Assembly: GCA_016987375.1 (NCBI GenBank)
Contig: PJRA01000114.1
Span: 71,066 to 135,065 of the forward strand
DNA: 64,000 nt
Direction of reading: 5' to 3'
DNA from: Brachionus koreanus
Lineage: Eukaryota > Rotifera > Eurotatoria > Ploima > Brachionidae
The position numbers and the translations under genes are program-made. Positions 34,892 through 47,799 of the stretch are shown in pieces. Under the pieces are notes generated by a model. That model was not told the origin of the DNA. It worked only from the letters and a program-made list of their open reading frames with translations, and searched no databases. The first letter of the stretch is position 1. Each line of letters begins with the position of its first letter.

Positions 34892-34979
34892 GCCCGAGTA
34901 GCTCAGTCGGTTAGAGCGTCGTACTTATAAATACAGTTTAGCGATGCGAAGGTCGAGAGTTCGAGCCTCTCCTGGGGCA
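34892..34979 (+). tRNA. trnI-UAU: tRNA-Ile (anticodon UAU) with a 14-nt intron
   Basis: The cloverleaf reads as acceptor GCCCGAG/CTGGGGC with one G-G mismatch, D arm GCTC/GAGC, anticodon stem TCGTA/TGCGA with loop CTTATAA, and T arm GAGAG-TTCGAGC-CTCTC. An intron of about 14 nt (AATACAGTTTAGCG) sits after position 37, the standard place. UAU isoleucine tRNAs commonly carry an intron in animals. The discriminator is A at 34979 and a T run follows directly (34982-34989) as a pol III terminator. A and B boxes are intact (TAGCTCAGTCGG, GTTCGAGCC). Confidence 0.92.
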
Positions 34980-34989
34980 ATTTTTTTTC

Positions 34990-37900
34990 ATATTTTTTTT
35001 ATAAAATCAAAAATATTTAAAATTTAAGAATAAAGCTAGCAAATTTTTTTAAAATAAAAAAATCTTAAATTTTAAACACGAATATTTAAAAAAGAAAATA
35101 CAATTAAGTAACACCTTTACAAAATGACTCTAAAATACAATGATAATAATATTGTTTTATTACGTAATTTGAATACACAAAAGTTTGGATATCACAAAAA
35201 CTAAATATCATTCATTAGAGCGAACATTTATAAACTAAATAAAATATTTGTTTGATAAATAATAATTTGGCTTATAAAAAAATTTAATTTCAATTAAAAA
35301 AAATTATCCGCAATAGGAAATCATTAATTTATTCAGAGCTAAGAAAAATTTTATCACTATTTTATTTATTTTTGTTTATTAACGTAATTAAATGCTCCCC
35401 AATTCAATTCTTTTATGAAAAATTAAAGACTTTGGTTGACAGAAAAGAACAAAGATGAAGTATTTCAAACGATACTTTGCTGTCAAAAGGGGGAAACTAT
35501 TTACAAGAATATAGGGTTTTATCAAATCTCTTAGTTTAATTAAAGATTTTAAAAAATCTAAATTTATTTCAAAAATTTGACACCTTTATTTTTTTATTTA
35601 ACGAAAAGTTGCTGCTAACTAGCAGTTTCTAATCAAATAATAAATATTAGGCACTTGGTAATTGAAAAAAAAAAAACTAAAATTTATGTGAGAATAAAAT
35701 GTAGAAAATTTTTTAAATATTTAGTTTAAATTAATTTTATTTTATTTACTTCTAAAGTTGGTATCTTGGTAAAAAAAAATACACCAAAAGTTTACATAAT
35801 ATAATTACAAATGAATTTAAAACTTTAAAAATAAAATTGTACACTCACAACACTCAGCTAGCTTTATTTTAGGTAAATGAAAAATTTTTAAAAATAAAAA
35901 GTTGTAAAAACAAAATGTTTTTAAATCCTTTACTAAAAAGCTTCATTTTTCATTCAATCAAGAGTTCTCTAAATCAACATTTACCTAGAGTATGAAAAAA
36001 TACTGTTTTTTACCAAAATTTTGTCAAATTTTGTTTTTACATATTAACAAAGCTTAAGATAATTTAAACTTTGCACGGTGCGTAGATAAAATCAGATTTA
36101 CATAAGGCAATATCTAATCCAAAAATCAACGAATCTTCATAAAAATTTAAAATATTACAATTTAGAAAAAAAAAAAGTTACATAATTGAAATTTTTTTCG
36201 AAAATTTGAAAAAAGTCAAAAAAACAGGTATTTTGATTTTATAATTTTGTATTCTATAATTTTATTTGAATTAAAAGGCTTTTTTTTTTATTAAATCTTA
36301 AAAATGAAATCAAGTATTTTTCGAAGAAAAGCCTTTCATTTCAGGTAAAGTGGCATTTGTAACACATTTATTATTAACCAAACGACCATTTCAAAAAAAA
36401 TAGCAACATTGTAATCATCTAAAAGGCACATTTAAGAGTTGGTAAACTAAACAAGGTAACATATTTGAAATGACAAGTCGTGATTTAAAAAAAAAAAACT
36501 TGTGTACTATCTAAGAATAAGCAAGCAAACAATTTAATGCAATTTGATGTAAGGCGATCTTTGCACAAAGATATTGATTTACAAATGAAATTTAAACAAT
36601 TTAAAATCTTTGTTTCAAAATTACACTTAAATTACGTACAATAGAATATTTTTTCTATTAGTTTCTTCCTTTTCCTCATACTTTTTATGATTTTTTCTCT
36701 CAAAATTAAATGATTTAGATTTCAAATTTTGCCTAATTAAAATTAGTTTAAATTCTTTTTTTAGAGATAAAATTTTATTTTTAAATTAACATATCGTGAT
36801 TAATTACGGCCCTTTATTTATGATGATTTTCTATCTTTCACTAGCTCTACGATACCTTTTAAAACTTTTTGTTTTTGAAAGTAATGCTTTATGTGCCTAG
36901 TTAAATTCTATGTAATTTTTGTATGATTTGGTCATATAATTACAAACTGGTTGTAACTTAGTCCGATCATCAAAGGACTTCATAAAAATATTAATCAATT
37001 TTTCTTCATTTTGGTTAAATTTTTATTTTTTTTTAAAAACAAAAATTGTGAAAAAAATCAGATTTAAGATTTATTATGAAATTTTAAAAAACAATAGTAG
37101 AAGCGAATATTGATTATTTTTATTTTTTTTATCGGACTGAAAAATGTGAGCCTAACTAGCTTAAAAAATGACGCTTTTAAAATCTGATTCATAATTTAAA
37201 TATCAAATATATAAGCAATTTAAACAAGAGGGATAATCTTTTAAGATAAATTTAAAGTCACAAATATTACCTTTATGATTAAAATATGTTCTCACGTTTC
37301 ACAATGATCTAACAACTTCTAATTCTAAGAAAATTTGTGTTTTTAAACAAAAATTGGTTTAAATTTTATTGATTAATGAGGTAAATAATGGAAAAAAAAA
37401 TGATAGATATATTTTTTATTTTATTATGTTATTTATTAAATATATTTTAACCTTTTGAGTCTATTTTTTTCTGTTTAATTCATTATGCATTTAAATTTTA
37501 AACTAGTTGCGCTCACCTTTTGAAGACATTGGTGAGAAATAAGCGATTTTAATAAAGTTATAAATTATTTTTGAATATTATTTCCGAGTGGCAGGTTTTT
37601 AAACTTGAAAGAAACTATTAGTGCTTTGTGTCAAAATTGACTAAGAAAATTACTCAGTACAACAATTTATTTAGGCTTGATTTAAATCGATCTTTATTGA
37701 GTTTTTAAAACCATGACTTACAATCTGCTAACTGCATTTATGACAAAAATTTCTAGTAGGCATTTTATTTTTATTTTTTGATTAGAGCTAAAAATTTTAC
37801 AAAATTAAACGCCTAATTGTTAAGAAATAAATCGATTGTATAAGGTTATATAACACATGAAACTATTCTTCTCAAAAACATCACTGAAGATGGTCGCTTT

Positions 37901-38330
37901 AAATTACGCTAAATTATGCTAATTTTGAAGAATAATATTTTACTTGGTAAATTGGCAAAAGAGATTCAACTCAAGCGTAACTTTTTTTCATTATTATTAA
38001 TAAAAAAAGCAAGTATTTCCAATTGTTGAAAAATTTTATCAAAGTGAATATATAGATTTTTTAGACAATTTCAGATTGAGTATTTTAGTTTATTTTTTCA
38101 TTTTTTCATGATATAATCATAATGATTTGATTCATTTAGATTTCGTTTTTTATTTGATTTTATTTTTTTTTTAAATAATTTTAAAAAATTATGAAAAAAA
38201 ATTAATTAAATCTTGTCTAAATAAACATTTCCATTTTGATTTACCATCTTTTTCTTTATTTCTAAATTTTGTTTTTTGAGTATTTTATTTTGGTTATATC
38301 ATTTTTCAATTATAATATTCAAATGCTGTA
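34990..38330. other. Gene-free 3.3-kb stretch
   Basis: Despite its length this AT-rich stretch shows no coding frame, tRNA-like fold, inverted repeat or transposon motif that I can support. It is the longest featureless part of the window. Confidence 0.5.
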
Positions 38331-40007
38331 ATGGTTGATTCAAAACTAAGAAATGGAAATGCTAAAGGCACTCAACCTATGAACGAAAATTCCGGTCATG
38401 TAAATAAAGCATACAGACTGAGCGACCAAAATATATATTCGATTTCACGGCAATTATCGGACACACCTGAGGCCGCTGGAGCTGACTCGTCCAAGAATTT
38501 GCTCAATTCTCATCAGCATCCAAATGTCAATTTAAACATGCCTAATACGGCTTTTATTGATTCTAAAAATCCTAAATTAACTTCTAAAATTGCAGACAGC
38601 AACAAAAAATGGATCAACAGGCCCAAACTAGTAATTCCATTAATAATTATGTCACTTATGTTTTCTATTGCGATTATTTCGGGCATTGTTTATGTTATTG
38701 TTTCGGCAAGTCCGAGCAAAAATAACACTAACCCAACTAGCCCTAAAAATAACTCTGTGATTCAAATTCCTTCTTCTATAAAAGTTTCAACTTCTTTAGC
38801 AACTAGCACTTTTTCTTCAACAAGACCACCAAAGGTACCTCCTGCCAAAAAAACACTAGGTAATTTAAAAAAAATTGATTTTTTGAAATAATTTTTGTTA
38901 TATTTTAAATTATTTTTTTTATTTAAAAAGAGTGTGGAACACCGTTGGTAAATCCAAATTTGCAATTGACAAGAATTATGCGTGGACATCCAGTTGTTAG
39001 AGATTCTTGGCCATGGACTGTGTCAATTGGCTACTTCGGACCTAGAACATCCCTTCCGCATGCATGTGGAGGTGCATTGGTTAACAAGCGGTTTATTGTC
39101 ACAGCAACTCATTGTGTTGAAAGGTTCGAATAGATTTTATTCTATTTTATGAATGAGCTTTTTAATCAATTTTTAGTCTCAGCACAAATTTATTAAAAGC
39201 CTAATTAAAAATTAAATTTTTTTGTTAAGCCACTCGATATTTAACCTTGTCGGTAATCCAGTAAAGTCTCATGACTTGTTTGGAAGCTTGGAAAAAATGA
39301 TGCGAGTCTACGTAGGTGTCAACACTCGTTCAACTGATATAACTGCTGAAAATACATACCGTGTTGAATCTATAATTGAAGTAAATGAAATTAAGAAATT
39401 TGAAAATGATTTTTATTTTATTTAAAAATTTTAAAGCATCCAAATTTTGATCAAAACACTTTTAAAAATGATTTAGCAATAATAAAATTGGATAGAGATG
39501 TGGTAGACACTGAAAATTTAAACTACATTTGCTTGCCGAATGAAACAAATACAAATCCTGGCACTAATTTGTATGCTGTCGGCTGGGGGTTTACTGAGAA
39601 TAATTTTTACCGAGGTAAATGCTTTAACTATAAGGAATAATAACTAATGATGTTTATACATTCTTAGCATCAGACACTTTAAATCAGGTAAATATTCAAG
39701 TTCAGTCTTCGAATACCTGCGGTTTATCATATTTGCCAGTATTGCAGTTTTGTGCTGGAAATCACAATCTCGGAAAAGATACATGCAACGTATGTCTATT
39801 AATAATTTAAATTTTGAAAAAAATTTAACTATTTGTCACAAAAAGGGAGATTCAGGCGGCCCGGTAATGCAACAGGACATGTCAAAACGCTGGCAATTAG
39901 TTGGTGTGGTATCAAATGGAGATTCTATGTGTACAGGAAGAGGAATTTATACTAATGTATCATTTTATCACAAGTGGATACAAGAAAACACGAAACTAAT
40001 CGATTGA
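38331..40007 (+). CDS. Type II transmembrane trypsin-like serine protease (S1A)
   Basis: Six exons join in frame: 38331-38859, 38931-39123, 39230-39380, 39437-39614, 39668-39789 and 39846-40007, giving 444 residues. A cytoplasmic N-terminus of about 99 polar residues precedes one membrane helix (about 100-125). A Ser/Thr/Pro stem and then the S1 domain follow. The propeptide ECGTP leads to RIMRGHPVVRDSWPWTVSIG; the activation cleavage would fall after R191, and the new N-terminus would be IMRG in place of the usual IVGG. Catalytic residues are present: VTATHC (H237), NDLAIIKL (D303) and GDSGGP (S394). A trypsin-like specificity pocket cannot be fixed, because the residue six before Ser is in KDTCN, which fits Asp (D-T-C-N-G-D-S). 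The enzyme should cleave extracellular substrates at the cell surface. No LDLa, CUB or SRCR stem domains are present. Confidence 0.9.
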
Positions 40008-40561
40008 AATTATATTGTTGATTTATTCGTTAATAGTTTTTACTAATACAAAAATTAGTATTATTTTTAAAATTTTTTAAAATAATGAGTTTTATCACTC
40101 AGATAATATTGGAGGCAAATACCCCTAAAGGGTTTGTACAAAAACAGCCATTTATAAAAAATTATTTTAGAAATTTTCTTATTTAAAAAATTGATTTTAA
40201 AATAAAATAAATTTTAAAAAAATTTGCATTTAACAAATATTCGTTTTTAAATGATCTTAATGAATTTAAAATAGAATGTTGGTGTAAATGTAAACTATTA
40301 TATTTTAGCTTTAATTAAAATGACAAAAGATGATTTCTAAGAATGTTTTTAAAATTTACAACAAAAACAGTAATTTAAATAATTCTAAATAAAACAAATT
40401 TTAATTTTGAGGAAACATATTTTTTTAAAAAATTTTTAAAATATATTTATATTTATTCTTAATCCAAATGTTGCATAACATAAAATGCGAAACATAAAAT
40501 CTGAAGCCAGAAAATCTTATATAAATGATGAATACTTGAAAAGAAAAGTATATTAAGAAAA
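40008..40561. other. Intergenic before the SUEL/VWD cluster
   Basis: AT-rich; no feature recognised apart from the flanks of the two genes. Confidence 0.4.
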
Positions 40562-43500
40562 ATGAGAAGTTTTTTGGTTACTTACATTTTGTTGACGTGG
40601 TTAATTTTTAACATTAGCACAATCGAGTCAATTTTTTTGAGGAAAAACTCAGATAATAACAAAAGTATTTGATTAAATTTATCTTCTATAAATTTATATA
40701 AAAAAAAAACATATCTTATAAGATTCAAATTCTGGATTGCTTAAGCAATTATTAGGTGGAAAAGATGAATCAGTAAAAGACAAGAATCTACTAGATAAAT
40801 TTCAAGATATCAAAGATAGATTTGATATAAGCAGAGAACAAGATTCAAAACCAAATCTTTTGCAAAATCTTGCAATGCCTTATGGAAATGGAAATAGAGG
40901 CGATTCTAGTGAAGATGATTCCAAAGAATCGAAGGAAAATAAATCTAGGAAAAATTCTAAAGAAGATGATTCCAAAGAAAAAGATTCTTCTGAAGAAAGA
41001 AAGAAAGACAAGCCTTTCTCTAATCTACTAGATAAATTTCAGGATATCAAAGATAGATTTAATAAAAGCAGAGAACAAGTTTCACGACCAAATCTTTTAG
41101 CAAGCGTTCAGAATAAGACAAACAATTTACTTAATGGTATCTCATCAATTTTTTCAAACCGTAATAATAATTTTTTTTTATATATATTTTTTTAAATATT
41201 TTTTTATTAAGCTAAATTAGTTTCAAAATGCGAGGGTGAGAAAGTTGAGTTAAAATGTGACAAAGATAGATACATTTTTGTAAGATCTGTTCAGTTGCGA
41301 CTAAATGATCCTAGATGCGAGAAACAAACTGGTTCATTTAAATGTAATCAAGCACTTTATTCTACCAAATCAAGATACATTTCAGAGATGTGTCGAAATA
41401 AGACGAGTTGTAGTTTTAAATTGGGAAAAGAAATATTTGGAGAAGAATGTGAAGGAGACAAAAGACACTTAACTCTATCATTTGTTTGCAGTAAATACCC
41501 TATTGGAATAAATAACCATATTATTTTGCCTTATGGAAATGGAAATAGAGACGATTATAGTGTAAAAGATTCCAAAGAAAAAGATTCTTCTGAAGAAAGA
41601 AAGAAAGACAAGCCTTTCTCTAATCTACTAGATAAATTTCAGGATATCAAAGATAGATTTAATAAAAGCAGAGAACAAGTTTCACGACCAAATCTTTTGC
41701 AAAATCTTCTTGGTAATCAAGGAATTCTACCAGGTGCTCTGAATAAGACAAACAATTTACTTAATGGTATCTCATCAATTTTTTCAAATCGTAATAATAT
41801 TTTTTTTTTATATATATTTTTTTAAATATTTTTTTATTAAGCTAAATTAGTTTCAAAATGCGAGGGTGAGAAAGTTGAGTTAAAATGTGACAAAGATAGA
41901 TACATTTTTGTAAGATCTGTTCAGTTGCGACTAAATGATCCTAGATGCGAGAAACAAACTGGTTCATTTAAATGTAATCAAGCACTTTATTCTACCAAAT
42001 CAAGATACATTTCAGAGATGTGTCGAAATAAGACGAGTTGTAGTTTTAAATTGGGAAAAGAAATATTTGGAGAAGAATGTGAAGGAGACAAAAGACACTT
42101 AACTCTATCATTTGTTTGCAGTAAATACCCTATTGGAATAAATAACAATATTATTTTGCCTTATGGAAATGGAAATAGAGGCGATTCTAGTGAAGAAGAT
42201 TCCAAAGAGTCGAAGGAAAATAAATCTAGTGAAAATTCTAGAGAAGATGAGTCAAAATCAAAAGAATCAAATGAGGACAAGTCTGATGAAAATACAGGGT
42301 CAAACAATGGCTTAATTGAAAAGAGTAAATTTATAAAAAATTATTAAGAAAATTATTTTCATTTAAATTAAAAAATAAAGTTGCATGTGAAAATGATTTC
42401 ATGAATATTGAGTGTCCAGCTGATCAAGTAATCAAAATTAGAAGAGCCCGTTTTGAGAGGACCGACTTTTCAACTTGTGCATCAAAACCTAAGACATTTT
42501 TAAATTTTGCTTTGAACAAACTATGTCGCGGATTGAATGTGATTCGATTGATTAGAAAAGAGTGTAATAATAAGAGAAGATGCAGAATTCAATCTTCGAT
42601 GAAATTTTTGGGTCTTATTTGTCCCGATATTGAAAAATACCTTTCTGTTAGATACATTTGTAAACCAAGGCCTAAATCAGATAATCCATGTTCTGATAAT
42701 CCATGCGGATTTGGTGCAATTTGTAAAAATGTCTATGGCTTCCCAGTGTGTTCTTGTCCTGCTTTTTCATCTGGTAATCCAAATGTTAGATGTTGCAAAA
42801 ATATGAAATGCGGGTAATTTTCCTCATTTATATGTCCTTTTTTACAGTAAATCTTTTTTCAGTTGCTGGGGAGATCCGCATTGTACCACTTTTGATAGAG
42901 CAAAATTTGACTTTATGGGAAAGTGTAAATACGATTTAGTTTCAACAGACTGTTTTAACAAAACACTAGTAGATATAAATTTCTTTTAATTTTGGCTTTT
43001 AATGCTGTGTTTTAAACAAATATTTACGATTATTTAAAAATATTAATTAAATCATTTAGATTATTATTTAATTAACCTTACAGATAAAATACTCATCAAT
43101 ATTATAAAATTTAAAACACAAATTTGGGAACTTAATTAAGATTAAGAATTAACTTTTTTTTAAAGAAAATAAAATTTTAATAACTTTTTTATTAGCCAGA
43201 AGGAATGGTCCCATTTAGTATAACTCAAAAACAAGAAGAAAGACATGGCAACAAACGAGTAGCCTACATCTCCTACATGGAAATAAATGTGTTCAATAAA
43301 CAGTTTAGATTATTAAAAAAAATTGGCAACTTACACCGATATACCATTAATGGTATACTAGGATCAAACAACTACTTTGATAGCCTAAATGGAATTAGGA
43401 TATATAGATCTGGTTCAAATCTTGTATTCAGCACAACGTTTGGTTTGACTCTAATTTGGAACGGAAATCATAAGGCTGATGTTATTTTGTGTAATACATA

Positions 43501-46297
43501 TGCAAATCATGTATGCGGCCTTTGTGGAAACGCTGATGGTAAATTAAAAGAAATTCTATAAATAAAAATGTTTATTTTTTATATTCAAAGGAGTGAGATT
43601 CAACGATTTTGCCGACAAAAATAACAGTCTTGTTGATAGCAATAATGTTTTCTACAACACTACTGTATTCAATTGGGGAAGTCTTTGGAGAGTGCCAGAT
43701 GAGGAGGACAATCTAAATGGAAATGTGTATGATAAAATAAATAAAACAAAAAAATTTTAAAAATAAATTTTAATTATTTCTATAGATGCAATCCAATTGA
43801 AAATCCTGGTCCTGAACCAGAACCAGTCGAATGTTCAAATAAAATATTGTACCAAAGTAACAATTGGTGCGGTTTAATTAAAGATAGAAATGGTCCATGG
43901 TCTGAATGCTTGAAATTAATAGATCAAAATATTTTGGAAAGTATTTATGGTGGATGTCTATTTGATATGTGCGCAACAGAACAAAAACCTGAATTACAAA
44001 CTGAATACAGATGTAAAGCCTATGAAGAAATGGCTGATACATGCAATAGTTTATTAAATAATAATCAAATTTCAAACTGGAGATACACAACTGGATGTCG
44101 TATGTTTAATATTAATTAAGCAAATATTTAGGATTAATTTGAATAATTTAAAGCATTGACTTGTGAAATGAATGAAATCTATACAATTGGTATAGGCTGT
44201 CCTAAAACATGTCTTGATCCATTGGTTACAGCAGATTGTGGTGAAATTAAGCCCGTTGAAGGTTGTTTCTGTAAAGAAGGATTTGTTCTGAACGGAAATG
44301 GCGTTTGTGTACCTTTAGATCAATGTGGATGTCCTTTACCAGATGGAACGGGAATATTACCTGTAATAAATTAAACAAATAGATATTGAATAAAAAGTTT
44401 AAGCTATATTTTAAAGCTTGGCGAAACACTTCAGCCAAATTGTTCAGTAAAACTTGAATGTGACAGACTTAATGGTCAACTCAAGATAGAACTATTAAAT
44501 ATGTGTTCCCAATTTGCTGCTTGCATTCCAGGAGAAGACAATACACCAAAATGTGCTTGTATTCAAGGTTATAATGGGGATGGATACAATTGTGTTGAAG
44601 CTCCACCTACACCTGAGCCAACTACAACAACTCCTGAACCAACTACGACAACCACAACTACAACAACTCCTGAACCAACAACAACAACAACCACAACTAC
44701 AACAACTCCTGAACCAACAACAACAACAACCACAACTACAACAACTCCTGAACCAACTACGACAACTACAACTACAACAACTCCTGAACCAACAACAACA
44801 ACAACCACAACTACAACAACTCCTGAACCAACTACGACAACCACAACAACTCCTGAACCAACAACAACAACCACAACTACAACAACTCCTGAACCAACTA
44901 CGACAACCACAACTACAACAACAACTACAACAACTCCTGAACCAACAACAACAACCACAACTACAACAACTCCTGAACCAACTACGACAACTACAACTAC
45001 AACAACTCCTGAACCAACAACAACAACCACAACTACAACAACTCCTGAACCAACCAGTGACACATTTTATTTTGATCGTAATTTTATTTTTCTAATTTGA
45101 ATTTGAGTTAACAATTAATTTGTCTCTTAGTTCTTGATAATGAGTTAACTGAGGAATCTCTAAGCGACACTACTTCATCTTTTTCTACTACTACCACAAG
45201 AGGAATAGAAGGTTGTTAAAATAGCTTTTTACTATTAAGAATTAAAATAATTGATTGAATTTTTAAGAGTTAAATAATGGAGGAACAACTAGTAAACAAC
45301 AATGTTATCAAGATTTCATAATTGATGGTTTTATTTTGAATGTGTCTTGGCAAATTTTTTTAAATTAAATTACTTTAGATTTAGCCAATCAAGATTTATT
45401 TACAAACACTTACATTAACGGAACCACAAAATGTAATTTTATTTTAAATTAAAATAAATTTTAAATCTTTTATTCACAATAAAGGCGGTTTATCTGACGA
45501 ACCATTTTATTTAGAGGATTTATTGGACTTGGAATTCTCTGAATGCGAATGTAAATGATTTTTTCTAATATTTATATTTTCTTTCTTTTAATTTTAATTT
45601 CTTTTTCCTTTTAGCTGAAAGTGTTTGGTAAGATGAAAAATCAAATTTTCTTGCCTAACTTATTTTTTATTCATCTTTAGCTATGGATTTGGTGATCCTC
45701 ATTACAAAACATTTGTAAGCTTATGATTTTACTTTAAAAAAAATTCATTCATTTTTACTTACTTACTATTTTACATTCAAGGATGGTGATAGATTTATGA
45801 TAAACAAAACATGTCCATATGTTTTGGCCACTGACTACTGTAAAGGAAACTCTGAGTTCAAATACATCATTTTCATTGACCATGAACATCGCAATTCAAA
45901 TAACAAAGCTTATTACATGAAATTGGTTAACATCTATTTCAATAGAAAATTCTACACCATTACAAAAGAACTACAAGTAATATTAGAATATTTTTTTAAA
46001 ATAGAAAATTTTTTAAAAATTAAATTTTTACTTTAGATTAATTCAGTACCAGTTGCGCTACCATATGAATCAGCAAACGAAAATGTTTTTATTAAAAAAG
46101 AGAATCATTATATTGTGTTCAAAACTAATTTCTTCACTATTTATTTTGATGGAGACCAAATGATGAAGTTGCATCAATGTAATGATGCTGTTTGTGGCCT
46201 TTGTGGAAATAACAATGGAAATCCGTTTGATGATTTTATCAACAGAAACTTTTATTTAGTCCAAAATGGTAATCCTGAATGCAGAATTCAACAATAG
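40562..46297 (+). CDS. Large secreted SUEL-EGF-VWD-C8-TIL protein, cluster gene 1
   Basis: Nineteen exons join in phase: 40562-40664, 40723-41160, 41212-41790, 41842-42324, 42381-42813, 42863-42968, 43196-43538, 43591-43726, 43786-44099, 44154-44362, 44417-45077, 45131-45211, 45268-45327, 45379-45432, 45485-45550, 45615-45627, 45681-45714, 45782-45976 and 46037-46297 (1522 residues). Order: signal peptide; three SUEL (galactose/rhamnose-binding lectin) domains at about 181, 374 and 535, each preceded by charged Ser/Lys/Asp linkers; EGF (about 643-678); VWD (CWGDPHC to CGLCGNADG); C8; TIL (CPKTC ... CFCKEGFVLNGNGVC); EGF; Thr/Pro mucin tract (about 1107-1260); C-terminal VWD (GFGDPHY ... CGLCGNNNG). 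Such proteins resemble zonadhesin, otogelin and mucin backbones and form extracellular gels or coats. No membrane anchor is seen. Confidence 0.88.
40994..42150 (+). repeat. Tandem duplication of linker plus SUEL unit inside gene 1
   Basis: A unit of about 630 bp is repeated head to tail. From about 41192 to 41511 the sequence recurs 630 nt downstream with essentially no change, including an intron and the SUEL exon start. The linker part (40994-41097) recurs 600 nt downstream. The 30-nt difference is a ten-residue indel just before NKTNNLLNG. The identical intron sequence shows the duplication, or a conversion event, is recent. Confidence 0.9.
44599..45053 (+). repeat. ACA/ACT-rich repeats coding Thr-Pro-Glu-Pro mucin-like tract
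   Basis: About 455 nt of ACA, ACT, ACC and ACG codons are interrupted at intervals by CCTGAACCA, so the protein reads as runs of 4-13 Thr separated by PEP. Thirteen or so units are present, with variable Thr numbers. Such tracts are O-glycosylation platforms in mucins. Length is likely to vary between alleles. Other frames give poly-Gln/Leu or poly-Val and are shadows. Confidence 0.95.
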
Positions 46298-47799
46298 ATT
46301 TATTGATTAAATATTTTTTGAATTATATATTGAATAAAGGTTAATTGGTATATTTTTTTTTCATTTATGCTTTGATTACCTACTTCTTTTTTGTAGTTCT
46401 AAAACATATAAAGAGTGATCACCACATAAATTTATTTTTTTTTAGCAAAAGTCTATCAAAACATAAAAATATTATTAAGTGCAGTGAATAAAACATAACA
46501 ACATTTTTTAGTCATTCACAAAAAGATTATTAAAACATAAAATAAAAAAAATTCGAGTCTGAAAATTTAATCAAAAAAGTTAACAAAACATAAATTTATT
46601 TTAAGCTATACCAAGAACCAGCTTTCCTTTTTGTAGATTTACTTTTGGAGCAAACCTTTTTTATTTTAATTCCTAGAAAATGCATTCAATCTAGCAGAAA
46701 GTATCCAACCAAATGGATAATTATCGCAGAATCCAAAAAATTAGTAAAAAGTAGAGAACTTACCCATGGTAACCGATTAAATAAATTTTTTTAAAATCTT
46801 TTTAAATCTTAAAAATGGCGATAAAAAATCTTTTTTGATAAAAGATTGAAATGTAAGCAATCAAGAATGTTTAATTATGTTCTATCACTACATTTTATGT
46901 TTTTTTTATAATTTTCAATTTTGGGAAAAGTTTTACTTAGTCTTGAATAAATAATTATTTTTGTTGAAAGATTTTTCTTAACATGTGGCACTTAAATTCT
47001 TTGGACTGCGTGACTATGTTCCGTTTGACCCAATCGGATAAACTTATAATAATAGTCTTTAAAGAAAATTGAAGTCATATTTAAATGACTTCAATTTGTC
47101 ATATTTAAACTATCATTGGTCATATTTAAACTATCATTTTTAAAAAATCATCTCTAGATGGATAGTTTTTTTTTCTACCTTAACACTTGATATTGCGAAA
47201 AACTCCAACTTCAGAACTTGCTCGATCAATTCAAATACTGGTAACAAATTGAATTGGGTTCTTGTGGAAAAAGTATTCTTAATTTTGCTATTAAATGATT
47301 CGATTGGACAGTAAGACATGGCGTAACTGGGTGTTGTCTGAAAAAGTTGTATTTCTAAAAGCACTTAAGTAGTTATACACAAATAAAAATGTGCTTGATC
47401 ATTACTATCGTCACCATAAAATTCAAAATCAATGTTTTTAGCAACTTGGGGTCAAAAATTCAACTAAACCATAAATGTTACCATGCTTGTATTTCACAGC
47501 TAGCGCCTGTATTTCATTTTTTATGTTTTGATTAACTTTTTCTAAAAAAATTTACAAAAAAAAATCTAAATTTAAAATAAAATGCAAAAAAATTTCTAAT
47601 TCTTTATATGTTGTTGCCATATTTTCTAAACTTTTTTTGGATAAATGAGCACAAAAATTTACAAAAGAATCAAACACTTTTTTTAGAGACTAACACTGCA
47701 TCAAATTGTGATAAATCTGTCAATATTCAAAACTAACCCCTTTAAGATGTATAAATTTTTTTTAAAAAATATTTTCAGTTTTAAACAAGCTCTTTTAAA
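46298..47799. other. Spacer between cluster genes 1 and 2
   Basis: Apart from the transposase fragment at 47150-47560 and an 18-nt direct repeat at about 47100-47138 (CATATTTAAACTATCATT twice), no feature is recognised. Confidence 0.4.
47150..47560 (-). pseudogene. MULE-like transposase fragment
   Basis: On the minus strand two open pieces can be read: one with HGNIYGLVEFL and FEFYGDDSND, the other with SYCPIESFNSKIKNTFSTR and LLPVFELIE. The second resembles the N-P-x-E-x-F-N-x-x-I-K block near the end of MULE transposases, followed by a helical region. Stops separate the pieces and no DDE core is visible, so this is a remnant at best. The assignment is by recalled pattern. Confidence 0.4.

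Noticed and set aside
44514..45095. Poly-Gln/Leu and poly-Val frames over the mucin tract
   Set aside because: They are other-frame readings of the ACA/ACT repeats; the Thr/Pro frame continues an EGF exon and is the coding one.
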